Shown here: one piece after another, positions 12,101-23,915 of the stretch
Position numbering within the stretch: position 1 is the first letter of the stretch
Layout of the letters: each line of letters opens with the position of its first letter
NCBI GenBank assembly: GCA_914767715.1
Contig: OU612075.1
Span: forward strand, 10,104,001-10,168,000
Direction of reading: 5' to 3'
Length of the DNA: 64,000 bases
Source: Membranipora membranacea
Taxonomy: Eukaryota > Bryozoa > Gymnolaemata > Cheilostomatida > Membraniporidae
Position numbers and translations under genes: made by a program
Notes under the pieces: model-generated
What the model was told of the DNA's origin: nothing
The model's input: the letters and a program-made list of their open reading frames with translations, nothing else
The model's database searches: none

Positions 12101-14794
12101 AGTAAGAAAGTCGGGTTTAAAATTGAAGGACTAGTTTACTTACAGCCCTAGCACACATTTAAAAGCTTGTCGTGAGGTGACCACCCCTCTCCTCTCGCTT
12201 CTTATTTTTTAGATCAATAGGGTAGATTGGTTGACAGAAATCTGACACTATTTGTGGCAGGCGTGTCAACGTAGAATGATCAAAATAGTCTATCTGAGAC
12301 CTTGATAAGAAGTAAAATTTAATTTTGTTCCTTGAAAAAATTCTAAGTCTTATTCAATGATTTGGTGACACTGAATTACAATTTCCAGTAGTAGAATGGT
12401 CACTGATTGACAACATTGTCTCTGTGTCACGTCGGACAACTTGAGCAACTTTTCAGATGTGACATGGACACACGGTGACAGCGATTTGCCATTTTTATGA
12501 TTCAATCACATATGTGGAAAGATGACACAACTCCGAAAAGCAGAAACGTCTTATCTATGCCCAGTCAACATGATAAAACAGGACAACGTAAGATGCCAGG
12601 GAAAACTAGATAGACCAGGCATAGAGCTAGAAGGATGAAATGAAAATGGTGACAAGCATGTCTTGTACACATGCATGCATGTTATGTATCCCTTGCAGAT
12701 GTAGCTACAAAAAAGCAACCAAAATGGAAATTAGCAAAGTCCATTACAGAAAAGCACGGAACCACACAATGTATAGATATTGTCATGAATAATTTCACAT
12801 TCAAATTCTGAGCATTATCGAGCCAAAGCTGTTGATTACTAAAAATCAATATACTAACAATACACACAATAAATAAAACAATGGCCTGTAAGAGAACACG
12901 CCTAGTCACATTTATAAACGACAGGCTACAGTTATTCATCAGCTGTGCTGGGTGATAATGATTCACCCAAATAGAAATGATGCTGCCTCTTCAACGTCAG
13001 CAAACTTTGACTTTCTGGTGGCATTCAGTGCAGTACTAAGGTATACTTGGTGCACTTGGTTTATCTTTCCAGAACTACACAACAACACAGTAAATCCCCA
13101 GACCATTCTTTGTTCCACTCAATCTGATACAACATCGCAGCAGACAGATAACAAAACACAGTATACTTTAGAGGAAAACCTAAATCCTATTTTTTTGCTA
13201 CTGTTGATACCTTTCAAGGTCAAAGTAACCCTGTATTGGAAATGAGGCTATTCTCAAGCAAGTGTTTATATCAAGCCCGAGACATAGAAGAAAACTACTG
13301 ACTGAAAACCAAAGAGTTGAAAACAAAATGCATACTTAAACCTGCAACCATCAAATTTCACATTGTAAACAAGCCCAGTCGTGATCATACCCAACCTGAG
13401 TTCTGAGTTGAACAACTATGTAAAGGTCCTGAAAACCTGACAGAGACTCAACTTACCTTACAATGTGTTTGTCACAAAACCCTGGCATCAGATACTCCTA
13501 TTGCAGATCTGACAGCTTGTCTAATCCAGTCAGATCATGTTTAACACACCTCACATGTGAAAATCACCATAACTATATCCCACGGTTATCACATAATCAG
13601 AACAAGATGTCTGCATGTGTTGCAGACTGGCAAAGGTAAAGATTTAAATAGAAATGGCACGCCTAAGATTGTATCAAACACGCACATTGTCAGAAAGTAT
13701 GCTGGTAATCAAATACTGTTACTCTATTATTATATTAAATTGTATTTGTGCAAACCTAAATTGCATTTTCTTGTGTGTATTTTCCATTAAACTAACAATT
13801 CAGTCTTTTCACCATTGTGTCAGGCCATGATGGAAATTGGTTCATTTGAAACAAACTTCAAATCAATAGGTTTTTATGTGAAAAATGAGATATGAAAACA
13901 ACTTACAGTACATATTTCACACCATGAGAAGTAAGGGATATTGAATGGATAAATAAATTCCAAGTTATATATCTACATTGTGAATCACCTTAGGTAGAGT
14001 TTCAGTTTTAGTTTCAAATTAATAGACACAAATAACAAGTATTACAGTTAGTAAATATTATATAACACATTTATATTAATAAATATATGTTATATTCATT
14101 TAGGAATATATATTATACCATGACCTTAGTAAGGTAATGGTTATATCAAATATCAAAGCTGGCCATCTAGTGAAGGTAATAGGCGATTAATAAATTCTAT
14201 ACCTAACTGTAGGTTAATCATGGTCAATTGTGAAAATATTGATCTATTAGTAAAAAGGCTAATGTTACAGTCACATTACTATACTGAGTACACAACATAT
14301 AGTATTACTCAATATTTGCAATGCTAGTGTAATTCATAACTGAACCCATGTATTTGTCTTGAACTGAAAGAGGTGATAGCTTTTAATTTAAAACTTCTAG
14401 CATCAAAATTAGAAACCAGGTTTTTTAGCCTGAAGTGTGGTTGTCTTCTCCTACATTAGTCATGATGTTTTTAAGTTACATTTAAAAATATGAATATTCT
14501 CCAATGATGGGATGAGTTCCTCGGTCTCAAACCTAGGTAAATAATTATTTTCCTTCCATCAATTTGATCCCTAACCAACATCATCAGGCCTGGAAATCAA
14601 AAACCCAACAATGCCAGGGTGAAATTTTGCCCCATTGTATCAGGCTACAGGCCGTACATCCAAACTTACTACCACAGGTTTGAGAGACTTTAAAATGTTC
14701 TTTATTTCCATCAAACAGGTTATACTTACAATAGCATGAGTCGAGTCAGACAATTGCTGGACGTGTTAGGATGAGGGAATGGTCTCCGGTCCAT
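1..14794 (-). CDS. ABCC/MRP4-like ABC transporter, N-terminal 893 residues, 3' end off left edge
   Basis: Multidrug-resistance-protein type exporter of the short ABCC4-like form, probably in the plasma membrane. Exons (minus, 5' to 3'): 14730-14794, 10197-10307, 9746-9863, 8695-8907, 8086-8345, 6611-6736, 6038-6176, 5394-5504, 4810-5022, 4294-4485, 3715-3856, 3289-3425, 2646-2870, 2034-2224, 1265-1424, 751-876, 199-349. All have GT-AG borders and matching phases. The start is the ATG of MDRRPFPHPN; its exon ends in TT and joins a G to give LWVGGLFRQGYQKGLEDVD, the usual MRP N-terminus. TMD1 follows, then NBD1: Walker A GPPGSGKT, Q-loop YASQAPW, Walker B ADLYLLDDP. The C-loop reads LLFGQK instead of LSGGQ and the H-loop LVTQQL instead of LVTHQL. 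A linker and the start of TMD2 follow (SQDIVQSDDLLPATMFDMI, then a helix ending YYYCQSARDIK). NBD2 lies outside the window. Substrate cannot be told. Confidence 0.93.
1848..2033. repeat. 16-bp minisatellite abutting an ABCC splice donor
   Basis: About 11 units of a 16-bp motif close to AGAAACTTGAATACCC, followed by a partial unit. The final AGAAACTTAC contains the reverse complement of the donor GTAAGT (2028-2033) of the exon at 2034-2224, so the array runs directly into the exon edge. Confidence 0.9.
7597..8062. repeat. AT-rich tandem repeat, unit about 131 bp, 3.6 copies
   Basis: Units start near 7597, 7727, 7858 and 7989, each opening with AAATCTATCTGAATATAAT. The array lies in the ABCC intron between exons 8086-8345 and 6611-6736 and ends about 25 bp from the donor of the upstream exon. 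The long open frames across it are repeat artefacts. Confidence 0.9.
10308..14729 (-). other. ABCC intron 1, no further exon recognised
   Basis: This 4.4-kb interval separates the short first coding exon from the second. It has a homopolymer run of C near 10,526-10,540. Open frames on both strands (for example 10,746-11,123 and 12,952-13,245, plus) show no recognisable domain and no convincing splice sites. I see no other gene in it. Confidence 0.6.
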
Positions 14795-16342
14795 GTTTGA
14801 ATCTACAGATGATTGTCAGTCGGCATTTTTCAAGTCTCTATCATGCAGATCACTGAGGTCTGAAATGGATTTATACTAGTTAAGTAGTCCAAAAGGTAGG
14901 AACATATCCCCATTTCACATAGGTTACTATTTGCACATACAAAAACATCAAGACAGCGCTGTGCGTCGTGAAGGACATATTAGTTAGTACGCTACTGTAC
15001 ACCAATATATATATATCTGTGTGACAGAGATAGAATTAGTAGTACCTAATGACTATTAAATTATTATTTAGCGTTTGATGCATAAGCAGGAAAGGACATA
15101 CATCAGATCATAGTCATGTGCTGCCAATGCTTGTGACTTTAAGTGTGACATTTGTAAGCCAATAACTGTTCCTTTATACACTATCATATAGATATATCCT
15201 TTTATCAAGGGAGGGCCTAGATTGGCGGTGTCAACCTAATAATAACAGGAGGATCCATACCCGGTAAATTATTACACCCTCATTCCAGTGAGTATATTTT
15301 GCTCACAACTCATCATCATAGCATTATTACAGTTGATTATTACACGTAACACTACAGCTCACAAGCAGAGTATTGTTGCAGAAAGTTACTTTAATATATG
15401 TTCGTATGATATTCAAACAAAACTCCACACATTAACTCCACAGCCAAACCCTCAGACTGGGTCTAATTTGACTGCCCCAACCAGAGAGATGGGGCAGTTG
15501 AGTCACAGACAGCAGGTCACTGACAGTTGATTTGATGAGTTGCAGTTTCACCACAACAAACACAAACCACACACACACAAAGCTGCAACTCATCAAATCA
15601 ACTGTCAGTGACCTGCTGTCTGTGGTTGAGTAAGTATAGATGATAGTATACAGACTATAGCTAGTATAGTAAGTATGTAAGTAAGTAAGTATGTAAGCAG
15701 GCAGAAGAAGAAAAAATAATAAATAAGTGCTGCTGTAGCCTCAGCCTGACTAGGCTAGATTGCACCTCATTATCATCACCTTACAGGCACCCATATACTG
15801 TTGCCACCAACCAAAGAGACATAAAAGATAATTGAGCAATGAATGAGAGGGTCAGAGTACTTACAGTTATGCAAAGTGACTTGATCACTGTTTTCCTTCA
15901 ACTATCCATTCACTCTGTACAATTTTACATTGGTTTGAGATTTGTTTTCAATTGATACCGCTAGGTGGTGCTTTTGAGTCATCCTGTTGACCTTGACATA
16001 TCTACCAATAGTCTATCCATAGCAACAGAATATTCCTACACCAAATAACAATAGTAACAATAAATCCATATCAAAACAGTTTTTTATTGCAAATTAAGAC
16101 ATAAAATAAACTGAAAATTTGTCTCATACTACTTTGAAAGGATCATCAAAAGTGAAACCATCATTAAACCTCAATTTACTCAATTGATGGGATTCTTTCT
16201 TAGTGAGTCTTTTATTTACATCATCTGAGAGAAAAGTCTCTAGTCACTGATAATGATGATCTAAAATCCCAAATAATACTGAAGTGAAGAGCATTGACAA
16301 AACATACAGTTGAGTCATTTGTATGTTACACATTGAAAGGTC
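14795..16342. promoter_or_regulatory. Divergent intergenic region, ABCC and FAM47E-like genes
   Basis: The ABCC start (14,794, minus) and the FAM47E-like start (16,343, plus) face away from each other, 1.55 kb apart, so the interval should hold both promoters. It contains a perfect inverted repeat at 15,504-15,624 and a short AAGTATGTAAGT-like tandem at about 15,660-15,700. No TATA box could be assigned with confidence. Confidence 0.55.
15504..15624. repeat. Perfect 42-bp inverted repeat with 37-bp loop
   Basis: Arms at 15,504-15,545 and 15,583-15,624 are exact reverse complements; the loop is rich in CA. A smaller hairpin (CTGCCCCA/TGGGGCAG) lies just upstream. It could form a cruciform or be the ends of a small foldback element. 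Confidence 0.9.
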
Positions 16343-19300
16343 ATGGCTTTGGCAGAACAGAAGTACAATCTTGCTTTGGTGAATACTCTCACAGATAAAG
16401 CAGTCAGAGATCAGCCATGGTAAGTACTATTGAATGAACACTACTTACTTATTACTTTCACTTATTTATTTATTATTACTTTAATACATGCATAAACTTA
16501 GCATGGTAATTAATCATGCCGGGTTACCTGAACTGGCTTGCTATATCACATCTTCATATGCAAACTACGCCTCTGCATTCAAGCTGTTCCAAACGCCTTT
16601 ACTAGTTTCTACTCTACTTTTTATCATCATCTCAATCTGATAGTAGGTAGAAGATCATGCGCTTATGTAATTTTGTCTGGCCTTCGAAGTTTATATAGTA
16701 TAGAATATTTCACTGCATCACTCACCATTATCTACTTTACCAGGTACAAAGAAAGGATTCGCACCAAACTCATAAAATCTATGAACCCAAACAGTATCAG
16801 CAAGTTTCTCAACACCAAAGATTGGACCTTTGTAAAAGACGGACTAGATGACTTCCGGGATGGGTTACCTCCACCAGCTCACGATAGTGATATCATAGAG
16901 GTAAATACATGTAGCTATGAGGTTAATTTTTAAGCCATAGGTCTACAGCATGTCTCATTTTGATTGTAACCTTTAGCTACAAAATTTCGATTAAAATAAC
17001 GTTTGAATTAAATAATATAAAGTTGATCATTTAAACTTATTAAACTTATTTAAATTAGTATATCTGGTAATGTACTTATAGGATCCTCCCATGATTGGGT
17101 CAATTCAGTTTAAAGACACGGTCAGGTCATACTGCTGCTCACAAAATCATAAGTTCTCGCTCTGCGACACAGCCAACCAACATTTTAGCCGACAATCGTT
17201 GCTGAAGCTTTAAGTCCAAGTAGAAAAAAGGTGATAAGAGTAATGCTTTAATCATTAGGTCGCATAATAAAGGCTATGACAAATCACGCTGACATCGAGA
17301 TTACACTATTGACATGGGTATCTATAATCGTGAGAGTCAATTTAGCAGCAGTACCTAACATGTACCCACCCCTAATTATTAAATTTAACACGGGTTGTCA
17401 CACCAAATTCCTTGTGATGATACTCTTACTAAGTAAATTAATTCAATCTCTATCGATAAGAGAAATACATGCAGTAGTATATCACATGACCAGTGTGATG
17501 TCAAATTGTTACCCTTTGTTTACACTGCTGATGTTTCTGCCAATCTTGTAGAGGCCGAAAGGACTCGCTCCGACACTGACAGGCGATGGAAGCACAGAGA
17601 GCATGACAAATATTAAAGACACTGTAAATAAACACAGATTTAACAAAGAGGATATATGCTTCTCACACGTAACACCTCTACAGAAACAGAGGAGAGACCA
17701 CATAGATGAAATTGAATTCGGATTACTACAACATCCTTTAGCCTTGTATCCGCATTTAGAAGAGGGCGTCCCACCAGATGTGAGTAGTCTATCACTATAC
17801 TGAATGGTTTATCTTTTCATTCAGTTTGTTCGTTGAAGTCTATTGACTAGTTGACGGTGAGTTTCACTCACGCACATGGCTTGTAACGATTGTCCTAGGT
17901 TGCCTTGACAAAAATTTTGGTAGTTTTGTTTTCCCCCTACCCAACAACAACAAAGCTTGTCGAGACAGACTAAACAGATTAACACGATACGATAAGTTCT
18001 AAGGTTGTAGGAAAATACAGTTTAGTAGATTTGCCCATATTTTGAGGCCCATTACATCAGTCAATCGAACAAGCCTAAACAATGCTGCGTAAAGGCAGTC
18101 GTTGACACCGAAAAACTACTTGGTTGCAAAAAAAGTAATCGGAGTGAGCTTTACAAATTTGTTACACTTTTATTTCATGCTGCAGCTATTTGAGGATATA
18201 GTTGATTTACTCGACCCTGAGATGAATATGGCATCAGATGATGAGGATGAAGATGATGATGATCTGGACTCAGTAGGGGACGGCAGACAGACACAGCAGG
18301 CTAATAGAAGACCTTCATCTGTATTTGATGTCCCTCAAACACAACAGGGAGAGGAAAGCAGTAAACCATCTGAGTGAGTAGTTTAAATATATATATATAT
18401 AGTCATGACTTTAATATAAATTTTCTACCATAGAGGATCGTATGATAAATTATTAGCTAAAGTGTAGTTCAGCTAGCTAGCAATAAATAACGCTAGCTGA
18501 GGAGGAAAATTATAAAAATTGAGGTGGTTGTGAATAATTTTTTAAGATAGATTACACTGTTTCAAGCCTGTGATAAATGGCAGCCCTTCCTCATCCGGGT
18601 ACTCAATTTTATAGGGTATAAAATGTTAAAGATTATCTGCATTGGGAGGTCCCTGGTATATACATAATTCTGAAGGAGGGATTCCCAAATAAAAAGTTTT
18701 CTAACCAATAAAGTCAGCACTTCTGTTTCAGGTCATTATTCCTCACAGGATTGTCACAGAGATTTGGAACTTGGACTCTAGATGTTAAAAGACATTGGGA
18801 ATCCAAATTTTTTGTTAGATATACTACCAGGGACCTCCCAATGCAGATAATCTTTAACTTGTGAAGTAGGGTCATTGACATTCATAGTTGATGGAAGAGA
18901 AAATAATGTTATACATCTGTTCTGGATCCATTATCAAACGAATAATGATTTTTTCATCGGTTTCTTATTATAGTATGAATCTCGGACTGAGAAACATGTA
19001 CAAATGGTTACCAAAGAAAGAAGAAACTCAGAAAAAGAGTAAGAAGAGGGTACAAGAAGTGCGGCCTGAATCTCCATCACAAGATAAACACATCAAGGTA
19101 TGTAGCCATGTAATCAAAGCACACTTACATCTGTATTTTAGCATTTATAATTTATATATGTTTGCAATCATGGTTAATTGACAAACAATATGGGCTTTGT
19201 TTAATCTATGCTATGCATTGGTGTATGAGATGACTTAGAAAAAAGCATATTTTCTTCGGGGAGTTGTATTGAAAATGGAGTTGTGTCCCCGCCCACATAG

Positions 19301-21876
19301 GGCAGACGACTCCAGTTTTATTGGGTAGAGCGAAATGCCATTAAAAAATGTATCGCGCACTATCAACTTATTTTTGTTTTCAATTACAGGATGTGACACA
19401 AGATTTCTGCAAATGGGTGTCTGATCTTGGCGGTGAATCGAATAACATCGAAGAATCAACAATATATTCTTTATTTGCAAGCGGGTGAGTCTGACTCTCC
19501 ATATCAAAACACAAATATAACTAACCACATCAATACTTAGCAGTATATTTGAGGGCTCTGTGTTCCCTTTTTAAAAACCTTCTTTTCTTCAGTTTGATTG
19601 AGTTGCCTTTCTTAATTTGGCATATGATCGAAATCCTTTTTCTGAATGAAAATAATGCCAATGAGGTTGTAAAGAAAAATCAAACAACCCGGTGCTCATT
19701 TTTGTAACAGTTTTATTGGCAGTTTGATGCCCATCCATCCATGTATAATATTCAAATTTTGTTATAACACAGGTATGAGACAAAGCCAGCGCTGTCAGTT
19801 CCGATCCATGTGGTGGAGCTAACTAATGTACCTCCGGAGTTACGTATGTCTGCTGCTATCCCACCAGAAGAGGAAACTAAAAAATCAGTACCAGCAACAA
19901 AGAAGAAAGAACGAAAATGGGTGAGTTGTAGTTTAATTGCTCAAACCCAGGTGGCATACGATTATCTGCTGAATGAGCTGTAGTCTATGGTCATGGTGAA
20001 ATGCAGTTGAAATTTTTGTGAGACTAGTGCCATAAAAACCACAGTAAAAACGCCTCATCCTTTGCTTTAGATGATCAGAAGAATACCGTAATCTCTCACC
20101 TATAGATCGCGCGATTTATAAGTGAAGGCGGCTGTAAGAGAGTAGCATATAGACGCGACTATCATTTGAAGCATTTTTATATTTAACTTGGACTAAAACC
20201 TTTTATATTCACCGCAGCTGAATAGCTCAGTGGTAAAGCGTGTGACTTGTAATCATGAAGCTGTGTGTTCAATACCCACTGAGGGCAGCTTTTTCCCCAA
20301 AACTACTCATTTGTAGTGAGTGAATGCATATCAATCAGCATATCATATCTCTCTCACAATCTTTCAAAATAAATAAAACATGCCAAGAACCTCATACACC
20401 ATTCAGCAGAAACTGGAAGTATTGAGAAAAGTTGAAAAGAATAACAACCTTGACAAGACTGCAAGGGAATTGATTCAAAGATGGAGAGCTTCCAAACATC
20501 AACTACTGATATGATTCACTTATAAGACACGGTGTCTTATAGCTGTGGGGTGTCTTATAGCTGTGGGGTGTCTTATAACTGGAGCATTTTTATTTTTTCT
20601 GAGGGGGGTGATTCACTTATAAGTCCGGTGACTTATAGGTGAGGTATTACGGTATATTGTTATTGTTAGCAAAAAAGTTATTTGTATAGATTCCTGTTCA
20701 GCACATTCTGAGTCATTTGGTTCAACTTTTCTTCTTATAATTTTACAGTCATACTCATTTGGAAACTACGAGCCGAGCTGGGCAAAGTTCAATTATGGTG
20801 CCTGGTATCTACAACCTAAAACATGGAAGAAGAGAGATGGTGACCAGCCTCTCCTAGATCCTAAACAGATCAAGGTAAGCACAGGGAACTGAATTAATAG
20901 AAAGAAATTGGAAGAAATTGCAGCATATTAACAACATATGGAGATCAGTTATCAAACGCTGTATCACAAGATGGGCAACAGCTCAACCTCGTATCTGGTA
21001 GTGGCATTCTACGACTAGCCCTTATCCCAATCATATGGGAATTTGTTCATTGAATGCCGTCACGGGCAACCCTGCCAGAGTTTGAGTACTTGAACTAGGA
21101 ATACCTCATTCTATCATAAATATAATTTCACAGCCTTGATTTTGCGCAACCTGTCACACAGAAGCCTATAACTGAGCTAAGATGATTGCCCTCCAGCTAA
21201 GCTTGTCTTACCGAATGTAGATATTTTTGCCTGTTATGTGTAAGACAGGTCAATCAGATGATTTAACAGATTTATGACCATCTCCTGAAGTTTGTATATA
21301 TCTTTCAAACAGGAGCAAGATCAGACAGAGATGAAAAAGAAAAGTGATGCTTTGGACGCTGACTTGGCTCCTATTCATGGTTCAGTGGCATTTATGGATT
21401 TCATCAACAAGAAATCTTGCAGGAAACCAGAGGTGAGCTAAGCAACCAATCGGACAATAGATATAATCCTTGAATTAATTGCCCTGTTCTTACTGCGTTT
21501 AAGTTAATAGAACGCAATCAATGTTGAATGCAAAGAAAGAGATCGAGTTACACATGGGAGTTATCTGTTGCCATTTTAGGAGAACATGACCTTTTTTTTC
21601 AAGCTAGACGTTGCAAAGAAATGCGTGTAAAGTCCTAACTGGCATGCAGCTTTGAGAAGGTAGCTGGCTACAGTTAGATTAACAGTAAAGATTAATCAAG
21701 TACACCGCTTTTAAATGGCATTTAATTCACTCTCAAATATATTCTAATTTCAGTTTTTGGCAAGAGTCAGTGAGATTCAGAGAAAACAAAAGGAAGAAGA
21801 GGAGAGACTGAGACTAGAGCAAGAAGCAAAGGCCAGATCTAAAGCACGCCGACTCGCTCAAAGTCAAGGTTCATAA
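16343..21876 (+). CDS. FAM47E-like protein, complete, 461 aa, 10 exons
   Basis: Exons: 16343-16419, 16744-16900, 17552-17779, 18186-18373, 18974-19097, 19390-19484, 19773-19920, 20749-20874, 21313-21432, 21754-21876. All splice sites are GT-AG and phases agree, giving 1,386 nt. Blocks that I recognise from the FAM47E family occur in order: WTFVKDGLDDFRDGLPPP, QHPLALYPHLEEGVPP, DLLDPEMN, YETKPALS, WAKFNYGAWYLQPKTWKK, LLDPKQI and HGSVAFMDFI. The fourth exon carries an acidic run, DDEDEDDDD. The C-terminus is charged and probably a coiled coil (QKEEEERLRLEQEAKARSK). The human protein is about 390 aa, so this one is longer. FAM47E family function is poorly defined; a role in ciliated or germ cells is only an inference. 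Divergent from the ABCC gene. Confidence 0.9.
18624..18861. repeat. Foldback element in FAM47E-like intron 4
   Basis: Arms near 18,624-18,660 and 18,824-18,861 are reverse complements around GATTATCTGCATTGGGAGGT and its complement. The roughly 160-bp centre is non-coding. This looks like a short non-autonomous DNA element; no target duplication was settled. Confidence 0.75.
20213..20290 (+). other. tRNA-like segment, probably SINE or tRNA pseudogene
   Basis: It has an A-box-like TAGCTCAGTGG, a B-box-like TGTTCAATACC, an anticodon arm with loop CTTGTAA (would read TGT) and a T run just after. The acceptor stem does not pair, so a functional tRNA is unlikely. Confidence 0.45.
20380..20514 (+). 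pseudogene. Remnant of CENP-B/psq-type helix-turn-helix transposase N-terminus
   Basis: A 44-residue frame begins MPRTSYTIQQKLEVLRKVEK and contains LDKTAREL and QRWRASK. This resembles the start of the psq/CENP-B DNA-binding domain of pogo-like transposases (YT..KLEVL..., then a recognition helix and W). No catalytic DDE core follows, so it is a relic inside the mobile element. Confidence 0.55.
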
Positions 21877-21939
21877 TTCGAACCACAAGCCAACTCGCTC
21901 AAAGTCAGGACTCAATCCTAAACAGAAATGTGCTCTATC

Positions 21940-21945
21940 AATAAA
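21940..21945 (+). promoter_or_regulatory. Candidate polyadenylation signal of FAM47E-like gene
   Basis: AATAAA occurs 64 bp after the stop codon. The sequence around it repeats GCTCAAAGTCA three times (21,855 to 21,965), starting inside the last codons. Confidence 0.5.
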
Positions 21946-22749
21946 CACAGGCTTGCTCAAAGTCAGTATTCATATTCGGAGACAGAATAGTGCTACACAA
22001 GTTAACCTTGACGGCGCAATATTTACTCTGCATTTCCTGCGGATCTTGTGATCGTAAATCACTGCAGCCAATTGTACAAAAATAGCACTGAAATATTTCC
22101 AGCTTACATTAATTAGCAATCTTTTGAACTCATTCCTCTCTGATAATTATGATGCATTATTCACCAACACCAAGATTTAACTTGGTTTCAGATTATATTT
22201 TTGGAGATTTAATGATAATAAATGCTCAAGACATACATCGACACAATTTGTTCCAGGATGACGTTAATAATACCTTTTGGGCTCAACCATGTGGATAATG
22301 AAACGCATTGACTGGAAATATTACTTATCAATTCGCTTTGATTATCCGTCTCGTCTCGTACTATACAATGCCTCACACCCAAAAATATTGATGGCCTGAT
22401 GCATGAATTGTACATTCCCATTCAAGGCCTCATGTCTGTCACAACAGCCGGACATTTTGCTATCCAGGTTTTGTGTTTTTACTGTTCTAAGTCACTGGTA
22501 AAATCATCACATTGTCCTATATCAAATAGTTCTCGCCCCAAAACAAGTGGCATGTCTTGTGTCTTTTGCGTCTTGCATCCAAACAGGTGACCCATCTTGT
22601 GTCCTTAGTTTCTTGCGTTCAAACTAGTTAATTGAATGGTTTTTGATATGCTCAATAGGGATTACAACATAGACATATTATTACAGTGATGATATTGGGA
22701 GGGTCCTGTGGGACATAAAGTCATGAAAGTCTTGTTTCATTGATAGTAG

Positions 22750-22779
22750 CACCAAGGAGTAACAGGGTTACTCCTTGGT
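22750..22779. repeat. Perfect hairpin, 13-bp stem
   Basis: ACCAAGGAGTAAC and its exact complement are separated by three or four bases. The role is unknown; it could be a relic of a small foldback element. Confidence 0.7.
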
Positions 22780-23915
22780 AGCACTAGAATTACTTCTGGT
22801 CTGGATTGTGGCCAGTGTGCAGTATGAGAGGGAGCATCTGATAGCATCAAATATAATCCAATGAGCTTTCATTCAGTAGTAGAATGAGAACAAACAGAAT
22901 TTGGGCAAATCAGATCAAACTGGATCTACGGAACATCCGCCAAATCTTTATCATCATACATTGTACATTGCAGGGTGAGAGAAATTGTCCTGAAACACAC
23001 ATACCAATTAGCCTTACAGCTCAGCATTTCCAAATCCTGATTTTATTCAATAAATCTAATTGAGCAATCAAAGCAACAAAGGAACTTTTGTGGTGTCAGG
23101 TTTAAACTATTGAGCGGTACATAATCAATACATAGACATATAACGCAGTGTAAAAACTAAGCCAGGCAGTTCAATGATTAAAATGAATCAAACAGCGGTA
23201 CAGGAATTCGTCAATGGGCGATTAATGAGCATGCTTGGGCATGAATAAGCGACAAGCTAACCCTGGGCTGCCTATAGAGGGCGATGCCTGATTTTAGGTG
23301 CAGTTTGAATAGTTGTGGCAAAGTCTGCAAACCATTAGTTTGACCAGCAAAGCGGCTGGGATATTAGCTCTAGAATCCTACTTACACTGATGTGGTGCAT
23401 AAACAGGAGGGTTAGTGAACCTAGACTAAGCAGCGATTTCGTTGTACTGGCACGGGTTAATAACAATAAATTGGCTAAGATCACTTGATGGACGGTTCAA
23501 AAATTGGAGATTAAACATAATTAAAAACAATCCAATATGTGGAGACAGTTTTGTAAACTAGTTATGGCTGGAGTGTTCATAATAATAAATAAAAGAAAAT
23601 AAAAATTAATTTCCTAACAACATTTGAACTCAAGATGAAAACATTTCTGAACAAAACATGTAGAGGCATAACACGTCACTCCCTTGCAATGGCAACAATT
23701 AACTCACTTTGTGCATGGCATGGAAAAATTGCAATAGTGGTTCAACTATTAAACTTTTTTCATAATATTACAGTACTTCATACAATATAACTCCTCCATG
23801 CCCTGCCATTTCAGCACAAGGTATGACAGGTTGGTTGTAGTACCACATGTGACACTTGTTCATACTTGTCAGACGCATAAGATGGCATGCGTCTGCAGGT
23901 ATCATGCCCCATCTA

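Larger units (their letters stand above)
20086..20652. mobile_element. 567-bp pogo-like non-autonomous DNA transposon with TA duplication
   Basis: The ends are inverted repeats of about 42 bp (left CCGTAATCTCTCACCTATAG, right mirrored as CCGTAATACCTCACCTATAA), bounded by TA on both sides (20,084-20,085 and 20,653-20,654). Inside are a tRNA-like segment (20,213-20,290), a 44-codon open frame on the plus strand (20,380-20,514) and a short GTGTCTTATAGCTGTGGG repeat. TA duplications and a psq-like reading frame fit the pogo/Tigger branch of Tc1/mariner. It lies in intron 7 of the FAM47E-like gene. Confidence 0.8.
21877..23915. other. Convergent intergenic region, no gene seen
   Basis: It lies between the 3' ends of the FAM47E-like gene and PACRGL. 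Open frames are short and unsupported. It holds a perfect short hairpin at 22,750-22,779. Confidence 0.6.

Noticed and set aside
20213-20290. Functional tRNA-Thr gene
   Set aside because: The acceptor stem does not pair and it sits within a transposon.
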